A stretch of DNA of 13,930 nt from AP-15 sp036404275 (GCA_036404275.1 DASXAM010000348.1:1-13930); one strand, 5' to 3'; shown: positions 1 through 6,755, numbered from the stretch's first letter. Notes: generated from the letters alone by a model not told the origin. Numbers and translations: made by a program.

Positions 1-1062
1 ATGGCGCAGGGCATACACCGCGCGCTGGCCGATTGCGGACTTGCACTCAAGGACGTGGACGGCCTCCTCTGCGCAACCGCGCAAAGCCGCACCTCGGGGC
101 TTAACCTCGCCGAATATCTCGGCATCTCGCCCGCTTTTATCAACACGACGATCCTCGGCGGCTCGTCCTTTATGTTCCATGTCGCGCACGCCCAGGCGGC
201 TTTGCAGCTCGGCCTCTGCAACGTTGCGGTCATCGCCTATGGCTCGACCCAGCGCACGATCGGCCGCCGCCACGCCTCGGTGCGCGAATACAACCCCTAC
301 GAGACCCCGTTCCGGCCGTTTCTGCCGTCCACCGCCTATGCGCTCGCCGCCTCGCGGCACATGCACCGGTACGGCACGACGCGCGAGCAATTGGCCGCGG
401 TCGCGGTCGCGGCGCGGCAGTGGGCATTGCTGAACCCCGTCGCCTGGGAGAAGAAGCCGCTCTCGATCGAGGACGTGCTGAATGCGCGGATGATCAGCTA
501 CCCGTTCACGGTGCGCGACATCTGCCTGGTCACCGACGGCGGCGGTGCGGTGATCATGACGTCGGCCGAGCGCGCCCGCTCGTTGAAAAAGTCGCCTGCC
601 TATGTGCTCGGCTGCGGCCAGGCGATCACCCATGCCAACATTTCGAGCATGCCCGAGTTGACCGTGACCGGGGCAGCCGCGTCCGGCCGCCAAGCCTATG
701 CGATGGCCGGGCTCGGCCCCGCCGACATCGACGTGCTCGAGCTTTACGATGCGTTCACGATCAACACGATCCTGTTCCTCGAAGACCTGGGCTTTTGCAA
801 AAAGGGCGATGGTGGCGCCTTTGTCGAGAACGGCCGCATCGCACCTGGCGGTGCCTTGCCCGTCAACACCAATGGCGGCGGTCTCTCCTATTGCCACCCC
901 GGCATGTACGGGCTTCTCCTGTTGATCGAAGCCACCCGCCAATTGCGCGGCGAATGCGGCGCCCGCCAGGTCGCCGGCGCCGAAATCGCGATCGCCCACG
1001 GCAACGGCGGTGTGCTGTCGTCGCAAAGCACCGTCATCCTCGGCACCCAAGCCACCATATGA
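1..1062 (+). CDS. Thiolase-superfamily protein (SCP2-thiolase-like, Cys-less), 5' partial
   Basis: Thiolase-fold protein acting on acyl-CoA thioesters. The visible part has 353 residues. Family members normally start 25-30 residues earlier with a conserved Gly-rich strand, so the ATG at base 1 is probably internal and the gene runs off the left edge. Seen: the N-terminal thiolase half with GGSSF at residues 53-57, the LELYDAFT segment near 247-254, a GHP-like YCHP at 297-300, and AHGNGG at 332-337 where active thiolases carry a Cys-containing Gly-rich loop. The usual nucleophilic Cys is not visible: GGSS stands where it is expected, and the C-terminal Cys is replaced by His333. Cys-less relatives include retro-aldolases of the Ltp2 type that work with a DUF35 partner, so this may be a lyase or an inactive paralogue rather than a true thiolase; that is inference. 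The next catabolic gene is the hydratase/dehydrogenase at 1536, which supports beta-oxidation-like catabolism. The stop TGA (1060-1062) overlaps an ATG for the next ORF. Confidence 0.85.
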   Translation: MAQGIHRALADCGLALKDVDGLLCATAQSRTSGLNLAEYLGISPAFINTTILGGSSFMFHVAHAQAALQLGLCNVAVIAYGSTQRTIGRRHASVREYNPYETPFRPFLPSTAYALAASRHMHRYGTTREQLAAVAVAARQWALLNPVAWEKKPLSIEDVLNARMISYPFTVRDICLVTDGGGAVIMTSAERARSLKKSPAYVLGCGQAITHANISSMPELTVTGAAASGRQAYAMAGLGPADIDVLELYDAFTINTILFLEDLGFCKKGDGGAFVENGRIAPGGALPVNTNGGGLSYCHPGMYGLLLLIEATRQLRGECGARQVAGAEIAIAHGNGGVLSSQSTVILGTQATI

Positions 1063-1481
1063 ACAATGAGGCAGTGAGACAGCGAGAAGTCGGTTCTGTG
1101 GCAACGTCACTGGAAAACGATTTGCTGACCGAAAAAATTATTGGCTTCGTCATTGAAGTGCACCGGCAGCTCGGTCCGGGTTTGCTCGAATCGGCTTACG
1201 AGGAATGCTTGTGCTACGAGCTGAGGCAACACGGCTTCGACATGCGACGGCAAGTGCCGCTGCCGGTGGTATACAAAACAGTGCGGCTCGACTGCGGCTA
1301 CCGCATGGACATCGTTGTCGAAAACCGCGTAATTATTGGGCTTAAGACGGTCGAACGAATGCTGCCGATTCACGAAGCGCAGCTGTTAACCTACATGAAG
1401 CCGGCTGGCATCAGCACCGGGTTATTATTAAATTTCAATACCGCAACGCGCAAAGACGGCATCCGTCGTCTCATGATATGA
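1059..1481 (+). CDS. GxxExxY protein (PD-(D/E)XK_3 family), catalytic Glu apparently lost
   Basis: 140-residue GxxExxY family protein, a widespread small family with a predicted PD-(D/E)XK nuclease-like fold and no firmly established role. Seen: LTEKIIG at 23-29, EVHRQLGPG at 33-41, the name motif GLLESAY at 41-47, RQVPLPVVYK at 64-73, LDCGYRMD ending at Asp84, and HEAQLLTY at 105-112. The core that normally reads VELK is IGLK (93-96): Gly94 replaces the motif glutamate while Asp84 and Lys96 remain, so nuclease activity is doubtful. The first ATG overlaps the thiolase stop. An alternative GTG at 1098, preceded by GAGAAG, would give 127 residues, closer to the usual length, and would lie wholly inside the flanking inverted repeats; I think it may be the native start. 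The gene is AT-richer than its neighbours (for example the ttattattaaatttc run near 1420) and sits alone between two catabolic genes, suggesting transfer. Confidence 0.88.
   Translation: MNNEAVRQREVGSVATSLENDLLTEKIIGFVIEVHRQLGPGLLESAYEECLCYELRQHGFDMRRQVPLPVVYKTVRLDCGYRMDIVVENRVIIGLKTVERMLPIHEAQLLTYMKPAGISTGLLLNFNTATRKDGIRRLMI
1064..1087 (+). repeat. Left inverted-repeat arm of GxxExxY cassette
   Basis: 24 bp beginning CAATGAGGCAGTGAG and ending ACAGCGAGA. It pairs with 1486-1509 in inverted orientation (19/24 identical). It overlaps the longest reading of the GxxExxY ORF, where it codes for NEAVRQRE, and starts immediately after the thiolase stop codon. Confidence 0.7.
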
Positions 1482-1485
1482 AAAA

Positions 1486-1509
1486 TCTCACTGTCTTACC
1501 GCTTCACTG
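1486..1509 (-). repeat. Right inverted-repeat arm of GxxExxY cassette
   Basis: 24 bp beginning TCTCACTGTCTTACC and ending GCTTCACTG, 4 bp after the GxxExxY stop codon and 26 bp before the next gene's ATG. It is the inverted partner of 1064-1087. It is itself flanked by an 8-bp direct repeat TGAAAAAT (1479-1486 and 1511-1518). Confidence 0.7.
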
Positions 1510-1522
1510 GTGAAAAATATCC

Positions 1523-1529
1523 GGAAGGA
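1523..1529 (+). promoter_or_regulatory. Ribosome binding site of the hydratase/dehydrogenase gene
   Basis: GGAAGGA, 6 nt before the ATG at 1536. It lies outside the right inverted repeat (ends 1509), so the presumed cassette insertion left the translation signal intact. Confidence 0.7.
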
Positions 1530-1535
1530 CACGAC

Positions 1536-3656
1536 ATGCCCGAAAACACTTTGGTTCGGTTTGAGAATGTCGATGGGATCGGCGTTATCACGATCGACAA
1601 CCCGCCGGTCAATGCGCTGTCGCCGGGGGTGCCGGAGGGGATTGTCGAGAGTGTCGAGCGCGGCAACGCCGATCCGGCGATTCGGGCGATGGTGTTGATC
1701 GGCGCGGGGCGCAGCTTTATCGCCGGGGCCGACATCCGGCAGTTCGGCACCAACCGGCCGCCGCCGATCGAGGGCCGCCGGCCGCACCAGGTGCTCGATG
1801 CGAGCCGAAAGCCGGTGGTCGCGGCGATCCATGGCTACGCGTTGGGCGGCGGGCTCGAATTGGCGCTCGCCTCGAACTATCGGATCGCGGTGCCGAGCGC
1901 CAGGGTCGGCCTCCCCGAAGTGCTGATCGGCATCCTGCCGGGGAGCGGCGGAACCCAGCGCCTGCCGCGGCTGATCGGCCCCAAGGCAGCGCTCGACATG
2001 ATCGTCACGGGCCGCCATGTGCCGGCCGAGGAGGCGCACTCTCTCGGCGTTATCGACGAATTGGTGCCGGCCGGCGGCGACTTGCGCGATGCCGCGATCG
2101 CCTTTGCCCGCCGCGTCGCCGACCTCCCGGTGCCGCGCATCCGCGACCGCGACGGCAAGCTCGCCGAGGCCCAGGCTGATCCCGGCATCTTCGACGCGAT
2201 GCGCCGCCAAATCGCTCGTCGCGCGCGCAACCAGAAGGCACCCTACCATTGCATCGCCGCGGTCGAAGCCGCCTGCACCCTGCCCTTTGACGATGGTGTG
2301 CGGCGCGAGCGCGAGCTTTTCGACGAGCTCGAAAATTCGGACGAGGCGCGCGCCTTGCGCTACGCCTTTTTTGCCGAGCGCGAGGTGGCCCGGCTCCCCG
2401 ACATTCCGCGCGACACCCCGCTTCGCCCGATCAAAACGGCGGCGATCGTCGGCGCCGGCACGATGGGCGGCGGCATCGCAATGAGCTTTGCCGAGTTCGG
2501 CTTTCCGGTGAAGTTGCTCGAAGCGAGCCAGGAAGCGCTCGACCGGGGCCTCGCGCGCATCCGTTCGAATTACGAGACGAGCATCCGCCGTGCCAGCTTG
2601 ACCCAAGCCGAGATGGACCGCCGCATGGGGTTGATCGAGCCGGTCCAGAGCTTTGACGACATCAAGGATTGCGATGTCGTCATCGAGGCGGTGTTCGAGC
2701 GCATTCCGGTCAAGGAGGAAGTGTTCAAAAAGCTCGACGAGGTCATGAAGCCCGGCGCGCTGCTCTACTCCAACACCTCGGGGATCGACATCGACATCAT
2801 CGCGAATGCGACCCGGCGCCCGCAGGATGTCTGCGGCACGCATTTCTTCGCCCCGGCCAACGTCATGAAATTGTTCGAGGTCGTCAAAGGCGCGAAAAGC
2901 GCGCCCGACACCTTGGCAACGGCGATGGATTTAGGCCGCAAGATCGGCAAGATCAGTGCGATGGCCGGAAATGGCGACGGCTTTGTTGCGAACCGCAGCC
3001 GCACCCCCTTCGGCACCGAGATGATTATCATGCTCGAGGAAGGCGCGCTGCCAGAGCAGGTGGACAAGGTCATGGTCGATTTCGGCTACCCGATCGGCCC
3101 GTTTGCGACCTCCGACCTCTCCGGCCTCGACATCGGCTATGACAGCCGCCAGCGCCGCGCCGCGCAAAATCCGAATTATCGAAAACTGCCGATTGCCGAT
3201 GCGATCGTCGAGGCGGGCCGCCTCGGGCAAAAGACCGGCGCCGGCTGGTTCAAATACGAGCCCGGCGACCGCACTCCGCACCCCGACCCCGAGGTCGCCC
3301 GCATCATCAAGGAAAAGGCGGCCGAGATGGGCGTCGAGCAGCGCCATTTCACGGACGAGGAGATCCTGCACCGCCTGCTCTTCGCCTCGGTCAATGAGGC
3401 CTGCAGGATCCTCGAGGAAGGCAAGGCCTACCGCGCCAGCGACATTGATGTGATGTGGCTCAACGGCTTCGGCTTCCCGCGCTACCGCGGCGGGCTGATG
3501 TATTGGGCCGACACGATCGGCGTCACCGAGGTCTACCGCCAGATTTCCGCCTGGCACCAGCGCTACGGCGAACGCTGGGCCCCTTCGGCCCTCCTGCGCC
3601 ACCTCGCCGAAACCAACACCCCGCTCCGCCAAGCCAAACCTGGAAGACCGATGTGA
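1536..3656 (+). CDS. Bifunctional enoyl-CoA hydratase / 3-hydroxyacyl-CoA dehydrogenase (FadJ/FadB-like)
   Basis: 706-residue beta-oxidation enzyme, probably cytoplasmic, that hydrates trans-2-enoyl-CoA and then oxidises the L-3-hydroxyacyl-CoA with NAD. The length is normal for the fused family. Hydratase/isomerase domain about 1-200: AGADI at 63-67, GYALGGGLELAL with Glu108, and GLPEVLIGILPGSGGTQ with Glu128, so both acid residues of the hydratase active site are present. Rossmann NAD domain from about 300 with VGAGTMGGG at 305-313. Dehydrogenase catalytic pair His436 and Glu448 in THFFAPANVMKLFE, with the 12-residue spacing known for E. coli FadB. The C-terminal dehydrogenase domains carry DGFVANR and LGQKTGAGW, and a second repeat around NGFGFPRYRGG. 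ATG chosen because GGAAGGA (1523-1529) lies 6 nt upstream. Probably once in a tight operon with the thiolase-like gene, now separated by the GxxExxY cassette. I give no symbol because fadB, fadJ and paralogues cannot be told apart here. Confidence 0.95.
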   Translation: MPENTLVRFENVDGIGVITIDNPPVNALSPGVPEGIVESVERGNADPAIRAMVLIGAGRSFIAGADIRQFGTNRPPPIEGRRPHQVLDASRKPVVAAIHGYALGGGLELALASNYRIAVPSARVGLPEVLIGILPGSGGTQRLPRLIGPKAALDMIVTGRHVPAEEAHSLGVIDELVPAGGDLRDAAIAFARRVADLPVPRIRDRDGKLAEAQADPGIFDAMRRQIARRARNQKAPYHCIAAVEAACTLPFDDGVRRERELFDELENSDEARALRYAFFAEREVARLPDIPRDTPLRPIKTAAIVGAGTMGGGIAMSFAEFGFPVKLLEASQEALDRGLARIRSNYETSIRRASLTQAEMDRRMGLIEPVQSFDDIKDCDVVIEAVFERIPVKEEVFKKLDEVMKPGALLYSNTSGIDIDIIANATRRPQDVCGTHFFAPANVMKLFEVVKGAKSAPDTLATAMDLGRKIGKISAMAGNGDGFVANRSRTPFGTEMIIMLEEGALPEQVDKVMVDFGYPIGPFATSDLSGLDIGYDSRQRRAAQNPNYRKLPIADAIVEAGRLGQKTGAGWFKYEPGDRTPHPDPEVARIIKEKAAEMGVEQRHFTDEEILHRLLFASVNEACRILEEGKAYRASDIDVMWLNGFGFPRYRGGLMYWADTIGVTEVYRQISAWHQRYGERWAPSALLRHLAETNTPLRQAKPGRPM

Positions 3657-3986
3657 GTGGGTGCGGATCGCGTAGGACGGCTAAGCCAACACCGTATTTG
3701 GGCAATCTGTTGCGGCAGCGAACTTGAAGCGGCGGGGGCTCAGCGCCCTGCGTTCCCTCGCATTGCGGCTGCCGGCTTCAGCAGCACGCCGCCGTGTCCT
3801 CGACCATGAGGCGAATGCCAGGCTCCAACGGCCTCGCTGCCGGATCGCCTTCGGGCGAATCACCTACCCCTGTGTCGAAACGATGGTTGTCCGAACCTTG
3901 CCCTAGGCCACCTCCAACCCGCACAACATAAGTCGCCGGTAAGATAGCTCGCATTGGCGCCTCGCCCTTGTGTTTTGGCTGGCGAT

Positions 3987-4006
3987 CGGTAACGGTTTCG
4001 TTAACG
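3987..4006 (+). repeat. Small hairpin in the dapB leader
   Basis: Arms CGGTAACG (3987-3994) and CGTTAACG (3999-4006) pair at 7 of 8 positions around a GTTT loop, and GATC lies at the outer edge of each arm. It ends 18 bp before the dapB ATG and just ahead of its Shine-Dalgarno. It could be an operator-like site or leader stem-loop; no T-run follows, so it is not a terminator. Confidence 0.35.
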
Positions 4007-4013
4007 CGATCAC

Positions 4014-4018
4014 GGAGG
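4014..4018 (+). promoter_or_regulatory. dapB ribosome binding site
   Basis: GGAGG with 6 nt spacing to the ATG at 4025. It decides the dapB start against the in-frame start at 3968. Confidence 0.75.
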
Positions 4019-4024
4019 CGGAGC

Positions 4025-4831
4025 ATGGCCAGGACCAAGATGGGCGTCGTCGGCTGCGGCGGCCGGATGGGCCGCATGCTGGTCGCCGAGATCGCCGCGA
4101 CCGAAGGCTGCGCCGTTGCCGGCGGCAGCGAGGCGCCGGGCAGCGGCTATGTCAACCAGGATATTGGCGAGTTGGCCGGGATCGGGCGGATCGGCATCCC
4201 GGTCGGCGAGGCGGTCGACAAGCTGATCCGCGCCAGCGATGTGGTGCTCGAATTCACCTCGCCCGCCGCCACCGCCGAGCACGCGGCCCTCGCCGCCGGG
4301 CTCGGCAAGGCAATGGTGATCGGCACCACCGGGCTGTCGCATGCGCAGGGCGATGTGGTGCGTGAGGCGGCGCGGTCGATCCCGATCGTCTGGGCGCCGA
4401 ATATGAGCCTCGGGGTCAATGTGCTGCTGAGCGTGGTCGAAGAAGCCGCCGCCCGGCTCGGGCCCGATTGGGACATCGAGATCATGGAGATGCACCATCG
4501 CGGCAAGGTGGACGCGCCATCGGGCACGGCGCTGGCGCTGGGCCGCGCCGCGGCGGCCGGGCGCGGGGTCGCGCTCGAAGATGTCGAGCAGCGCGCCCGC
4601 GACGGCATCACCGGACCGCGCCGCGACGGCGATATCGGCTTTGCCGCACTGCGCGGCGGGGACGCGGTCGGCGACCATCATGTGATCTTCGCCCATGCCG
4701 GCGAGCGGCTCGAATTCATCCATCGCACGACCAACCGCGCCGTCTTTGCCAAGGGGGCGGTGCGCGCCGCGCGCTGGGTCGCGGCCCGGCCGCCGGGTCT
4801 CTACGGCTTGAAAGAAGTACTCGGTCTTTAA
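4025..4831 (+). CDS. dapB: 4-hydroxy-tetrahydrodipicolinate reductase
   Basis: 268-residue cytoplasmic enzyme of the diaminopimelate/lysine pathway. It reduces the DapA product with NAD(P)H, feeding peptidoglycan and lysine synthesis. Seen: nucleotide-binding GCGGRMG at 10-16, FTSP at 77-80, GTTGLS at 100-105, APNMSLGVN at 124-132, and the signature MEMHHRGKVDAPSGTAL at 154-170 with catalytic His157/His158 and Lys161. The C-terminal half has GDIGFAALRGGD at 202-213 and the HRTTNRAVFAKGA segment at 233-245. Length and motifs are complete. The ATG at 4025 is chosen over an upstream in-frame start at 3968 because GGAGG (4014-4018) lies 6 nt before it and the protein then begins directly at the first Rossmann strand. 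Its TAA stop shares TTAA (4828-4831) with the stop of the convergent DUF2244 gene. Confidence 0.97.
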   Translation: MARTKMGVVGCGGRMGRMLVAEIAATEGCAVAGGSEAPGSGYVNQDIGELAGIGRIGIPVGEAVDKLIRASDVVLEFTSPAATAEHAALAAGLGKAMVIGTTGLSHAQGDVVREAARSIPIVWAPNMSLGVNVLLSVVEEAAARLGPDWDIEIMEMHHRGKVDAPSGTALALGRAAAAGRGVALEDVEQRARDGITGPRRDGDIGFAALRGGDAVGDHHVIFAHAGERLEFIHRTTNRAVFAKGAVRAARWVAARPPGLYGLKEVLGL

Positions 4832-5349
4832 TCCGGCTCCGGGCGGCGGAGGGGCTGCCCCGCCGGGTTGAGGGCGGTGCGCCAGCAGGCCAGCGCGTCG
4901 CGGATGGTCGCGGCCAGCTCGCGCCGCGCCGCGGGCACCAGAAAATCGGCGATCGTCAAGCTCTGCCCATGCGAGGCGAGATAAAGGCGGTTCCGGTCGC
5001 CGGCACGCTCTTCGAGCACGACCCTGAGCCAGAAGGGCTGAAACCGCCAGAGCCGGCGATGACCATAGACGCCGACCCGCTCAACGGTGAAGTCGTCGCC
5101 GGCAAGGCGGAGCGTCTCGCTGCGGCGGGCGCTGCGGTAATTGATGCGGAAGGCGAGATAGACGAGGGCGACGTCGAGACCGAAAAAGCCGAATACCGGC
5201 CAGGCGCCGATCGCGACAAATCCGATCCCATAGGCGAAGCTGACCAGGCCGAGGCCCAGCATCAACAGGTGAAAGCCGCGCGCTGGCAAGCTTCGATGCG
5301 GCGACAGCACGCGCTCGAAAAAGCAAGGGTGCGGAGCGGCCGGCGTCAT
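4828..5349 (-). CDS. DUF2244 integral membrane protein
   Basis: 173-residue protein of the DUF2244 family, common in alphaproteobacteria and of unknown function. Seen: the N-terminal PCFFERVLSPHRSL segment, two adjacent hydrophobic helices (about residues 28-48 and 52-72) with the signature GAWPVFGFFGLDVALVYLAFRINY across their junction and second helix, then a soluble C-terminal domain with FQPFWLRVVLE and a final FLVPAARRELA segment typical of the family. I use the ATG at 5349. An in-frame GTG at 5373 would add eight residues (MLPLCFAL); neither start has a clear Shine-Dalgarno. The stop overlaps the dapB stop by 4 bp in convergent orientation, and the nth gene diverges from it 81 bp away. 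A dapB/DUF2244/nth neighbourhood is, from memory, seen in other alphaproteobacteria. Confidence 0.88.
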   Translation of the reverse strand: MTPAAPHPCFFERVLSPHRSLPARGFHLLMLGLGLVSFAYGIGFVAIGAWPVFGFFGLDVALVYLAFRINYRSARRSETLRLAGDDFTVERVGVYGHRRLWRFQPFWLRVVLEERAGDRNRLYLASHGQSLTIADFLVPAARRELAATIRDALACWRTALNPAGQPLRRPEPD

Positions 5350-5430
5350 GAGGGCGAAACATAGGGGCAGCACGCCGGTTCCGCAAAATCGCGGTTTCGT
5401 GAAGCGGGCAGCGGTTTACACTCGTCGCCG

Positions 5431-6147
5431 ATGCGTCCTTTTTCCAAGCGCGAAGCGCGCGAGCTCTATCGCCGGCTGGCGGAGACCCGGCCGATTCCCA
5501 AAACCGAGCTCGAATACGAGAGCCCGTTCACGTTGCTGGTCGCCGTCGTGCTGTCGGCGCAGGCGACCGATGTCGGGGTCAACAAGGCGACACCCGCGCT
5601 GTTCGCGCTCGCCGACACGCCCGAGAAGATGCTGGCGCTCGGCGAGGAGCGGGTGGCGGGGCTGATCAAAACCATCGGTCTCTACCGCACCAAGGCGAAG
5701 AACCTGATCGCGCTGAGCCGCATCCTCGCCGAGCAATATGGCGGCGAAGTGCCGCACGAGCGCGCCCTGCTCGAAACCTTGCCCGGCGTAGGCCGCAAGA
5801 CCGCGAATGTCGTGTTGAACGTCGCCTTCGGCGAGCCGACGATTGCGGTCGATACCCACATTTTCCGTGTCGCCAACCGCACTGGCCTGGCACCGGGCAA
5901 GACACCGCTCGCGGTCGAGGAAGGCCTCGAGGCGAAGACGCCCGCCGAATACAAACGCTACGCGCACCACTGGCTGATCCTGCACGGGCGCTATGTATGC
6001 AAGGCGCGCCTGCCCGACTGCCCGCAATGCGTGCTGGCCGACCTCTGCCGCTACCCGGCCAAAACGCTGGCCGTGGCGCCGATCGCCGCCGCCACGGAAA
6101 AGGCCGCGATCAGCCGGCCGCGCGCACGACGGCCGGCTCGAGCGTGA
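5431..6147 (+). CDS. nth: Endonuclease III (DNA glycosylase/AP lyase)
   Basis: 238-residue base-excision repair enzyme that removes oxidised pyrimidines and cuts the abasic site. Seen: LSAQATD at 41-47, the helix-hairpin-helix LPGVGRKTANVV at 117-128 with catalytic Lys123, VDTHIFRV at 140-147 with catalytic Asp141, and a [4Fe-4S] cluster set Cys190-x6-Cys197-x2-Cys200-x5-Cys206. All key residues are present. About 30 residues follow the cluster as an Ala/Arg/Pro-rich tail (to 238), longer than in E. coli. That tail is where the gene overlaps the end of the convergent bactofilin gene by 38 bp (6110-6147), so it may be a recent stop-codon extension. The ATG has no strong Shine-Dalgarno, but the sequence matches the family from its first helix, so I keep it. 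Confidence 0.97.
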   Translation: MRPFSKREARELYRRLAETRPIPKTELEYESPFTLLVAVVLSAQATDVGVNKATPALFALADTPEKMLALGEERVAGLIKTIGLYRTKAKNLIALSRILAEQYGGEVPHERALLETLPGVGRKTANVVLNVAFGEPTIAVDTHIFRVANRTGLAPGKTPLAVEEGLEAKTPAEYKRYAHHWLILHGRYVCKARLPDCPQCVLADLCRYPAKTLAVAPIAAATEKAAISRPRARRPARA

Positions 6148-6721
6148 CCTTGCCGTCCTCGGCCTGGTCGGCCGAAGGCTGGGCCTGGATGTCGCCCGAG
6201 ATCTGGCCGCCGCATTCGATTTCGATCTGGCCGTAGCGGATCGTGCCGGAGACGCGGCCGGTGGCCTTGACCAAAAGCCGCTTGCGAACCGTCAGATTGC
6301 CTTCGAAGCGGCCGCGGATTTCGGCCTCTTCGATTGCCGCGGTACCCTTGAAGAGGCCGCCTTCGGCAATATCGACATCGCGGCAATTGGTCAGGTTGGC
6401 CTCGACACTGCCCTCGATCATCAGCTTGTCGCAGCTGGTGATCTCGCCCGAGAGCGTGATCTCGCGGCCGACGATGAGACGCCGCAGCTCGGTGTCGTTG
6501 CGTCGCGGGGCTGCGGCGCCGTCGCCCGGCCGGCGCGGCGGCTCCGGGGTGCGGATGTCGGCGGGCCGCGCCAGATCGGCGGCGCGTGGCGGCATCGCCG
6601 CGGTGCGGACCGGTGCCGCAGGCGGCCCCGCCGGTCGGGCGGGCTTCATCGGAATGCCCAAATCGTCAGACGAATCAGCCATCTTGCGGTCCTCTGCCTC
6701 GGTTCTCTTGCGGCCGAACAT
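6110..6721 (-). CDS. Bactofilin (polymer-forming cytoskeletal protein)
   Basis: 203-residue bactofilin, a beta-helical protein that self-assembles into membrane-associated filaments used in cell shape and envelope organisation. Seen: N-terminal MFGRKR, matching the short Met-Phe-x-Lys/Arg membrane-binding tail known in bactofilins; a Pro/Ala/Arg-rich linker about 22-75; then the beta-helix core about 80-180 with its repeating IVGREITLSGEI, LMIEGSVEANL, DVDIAEGGLFKGT, EIRGRFEGNLTV and IEIECGGQISGDI strands; then a short acidic tail. I choose the ATG at 6721 because of the MFGRKR start; a GTG at 6730 would add three residues. It lies 34 bp downstream of the EI24 gene on the same strand, so they are probably co-transcribed. 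Its 3' end overlaps nth by 38 bp in convergent orientation. Confidence 0.93.
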   Translation of the reverse strand: MFGRKRTEAEDRKMADSSDDLGIPMKPARPAGPPAAPVRTAAMPPRAADLARPADIRTPEPPRRPGDGAAAPRRNDTELRRLIVGREITLSGEITSCDKLMIEGSVEANLTNCRDVDIAEGGLFKGTAAIEEAEIRGRFEGNLTVRKRLLVKATGRVSGTIRYGQIEIECGGQISGDIQAQPSADQAEDGKVTLEPAVVRAAG

Positions 6722-6755
6722 GGTTTGCACCCGATCGACATGGTTGCGGTGAGGG

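Larger units (their letters stand above)
1064..1510. mobile_element. Putative inverted-repeat-bounded GxxExxY cassette
   Basis: A 24-bp imperfect inverted repeat encloses the GxxExxY gene: left arm 1064-1087, right arm 1486-1509. The right arm read in reverse complement matches the left at 19 of 24 positions, and all five differences are transitions. TGAA occurs directly left of the left arm (1060-1063) and one base right of the right arm (1511-1514), a possible 4-bp target duplication. Removing the cassette and one TGAA leaves the thiolase stop 22 nt from the next ATG, a normal operon gap, and keeps that gene's Shine-Dalgarno. No transposase is encoded, so any movement would need help from elsewhere. 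The unit is my inference from the repeats and context, not a recognised insertion sequence family. Confidence 0.5.
3657..4024. other. 368-bp gap without a convincing gene
   Basis: Between the hydratase/dehydrogenase stop and dapB. Short open frames exist on both strands (for example 3724-3906 plus and 3681-3863 minus), but they have arginine-rich, out-of-frame-looking composition, no Shine-Dalgarno and no family I recognise. A GGGGCTCAGCGCCC-like imperfect hairpin near 3735-3748 lacks a T-run, so I do not call it a terminator. The last 40 bp hold the dapB leader hairpin and ribosome binding site. The dapB promoter is presumably here but I cannot place it. Confidence 0.5.

Noticed and set aside
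1488..2843. 451-codon open frame on minus, opposite the hydratase/dehydrogenase
   Set aside because: Its His/Asp/Arg-rich translation is the typical antisense shadow of a high-GC gene; the plus strand carries clear catalytic motifs.
3681..3906. Overlapping small ORFs on both strands in the gap before dapB
   Set aside because: No ribosome binding sites, arginine-rich composition, no known family.
3968..4024. 19-residue N-terminal extension of DapB
   Set aside because: Arg/Ser-rich, no Shine-Dalgarno; the ATG at 4025 has GGAGG 6 nt upstream and starts at the first Rossmann strand.
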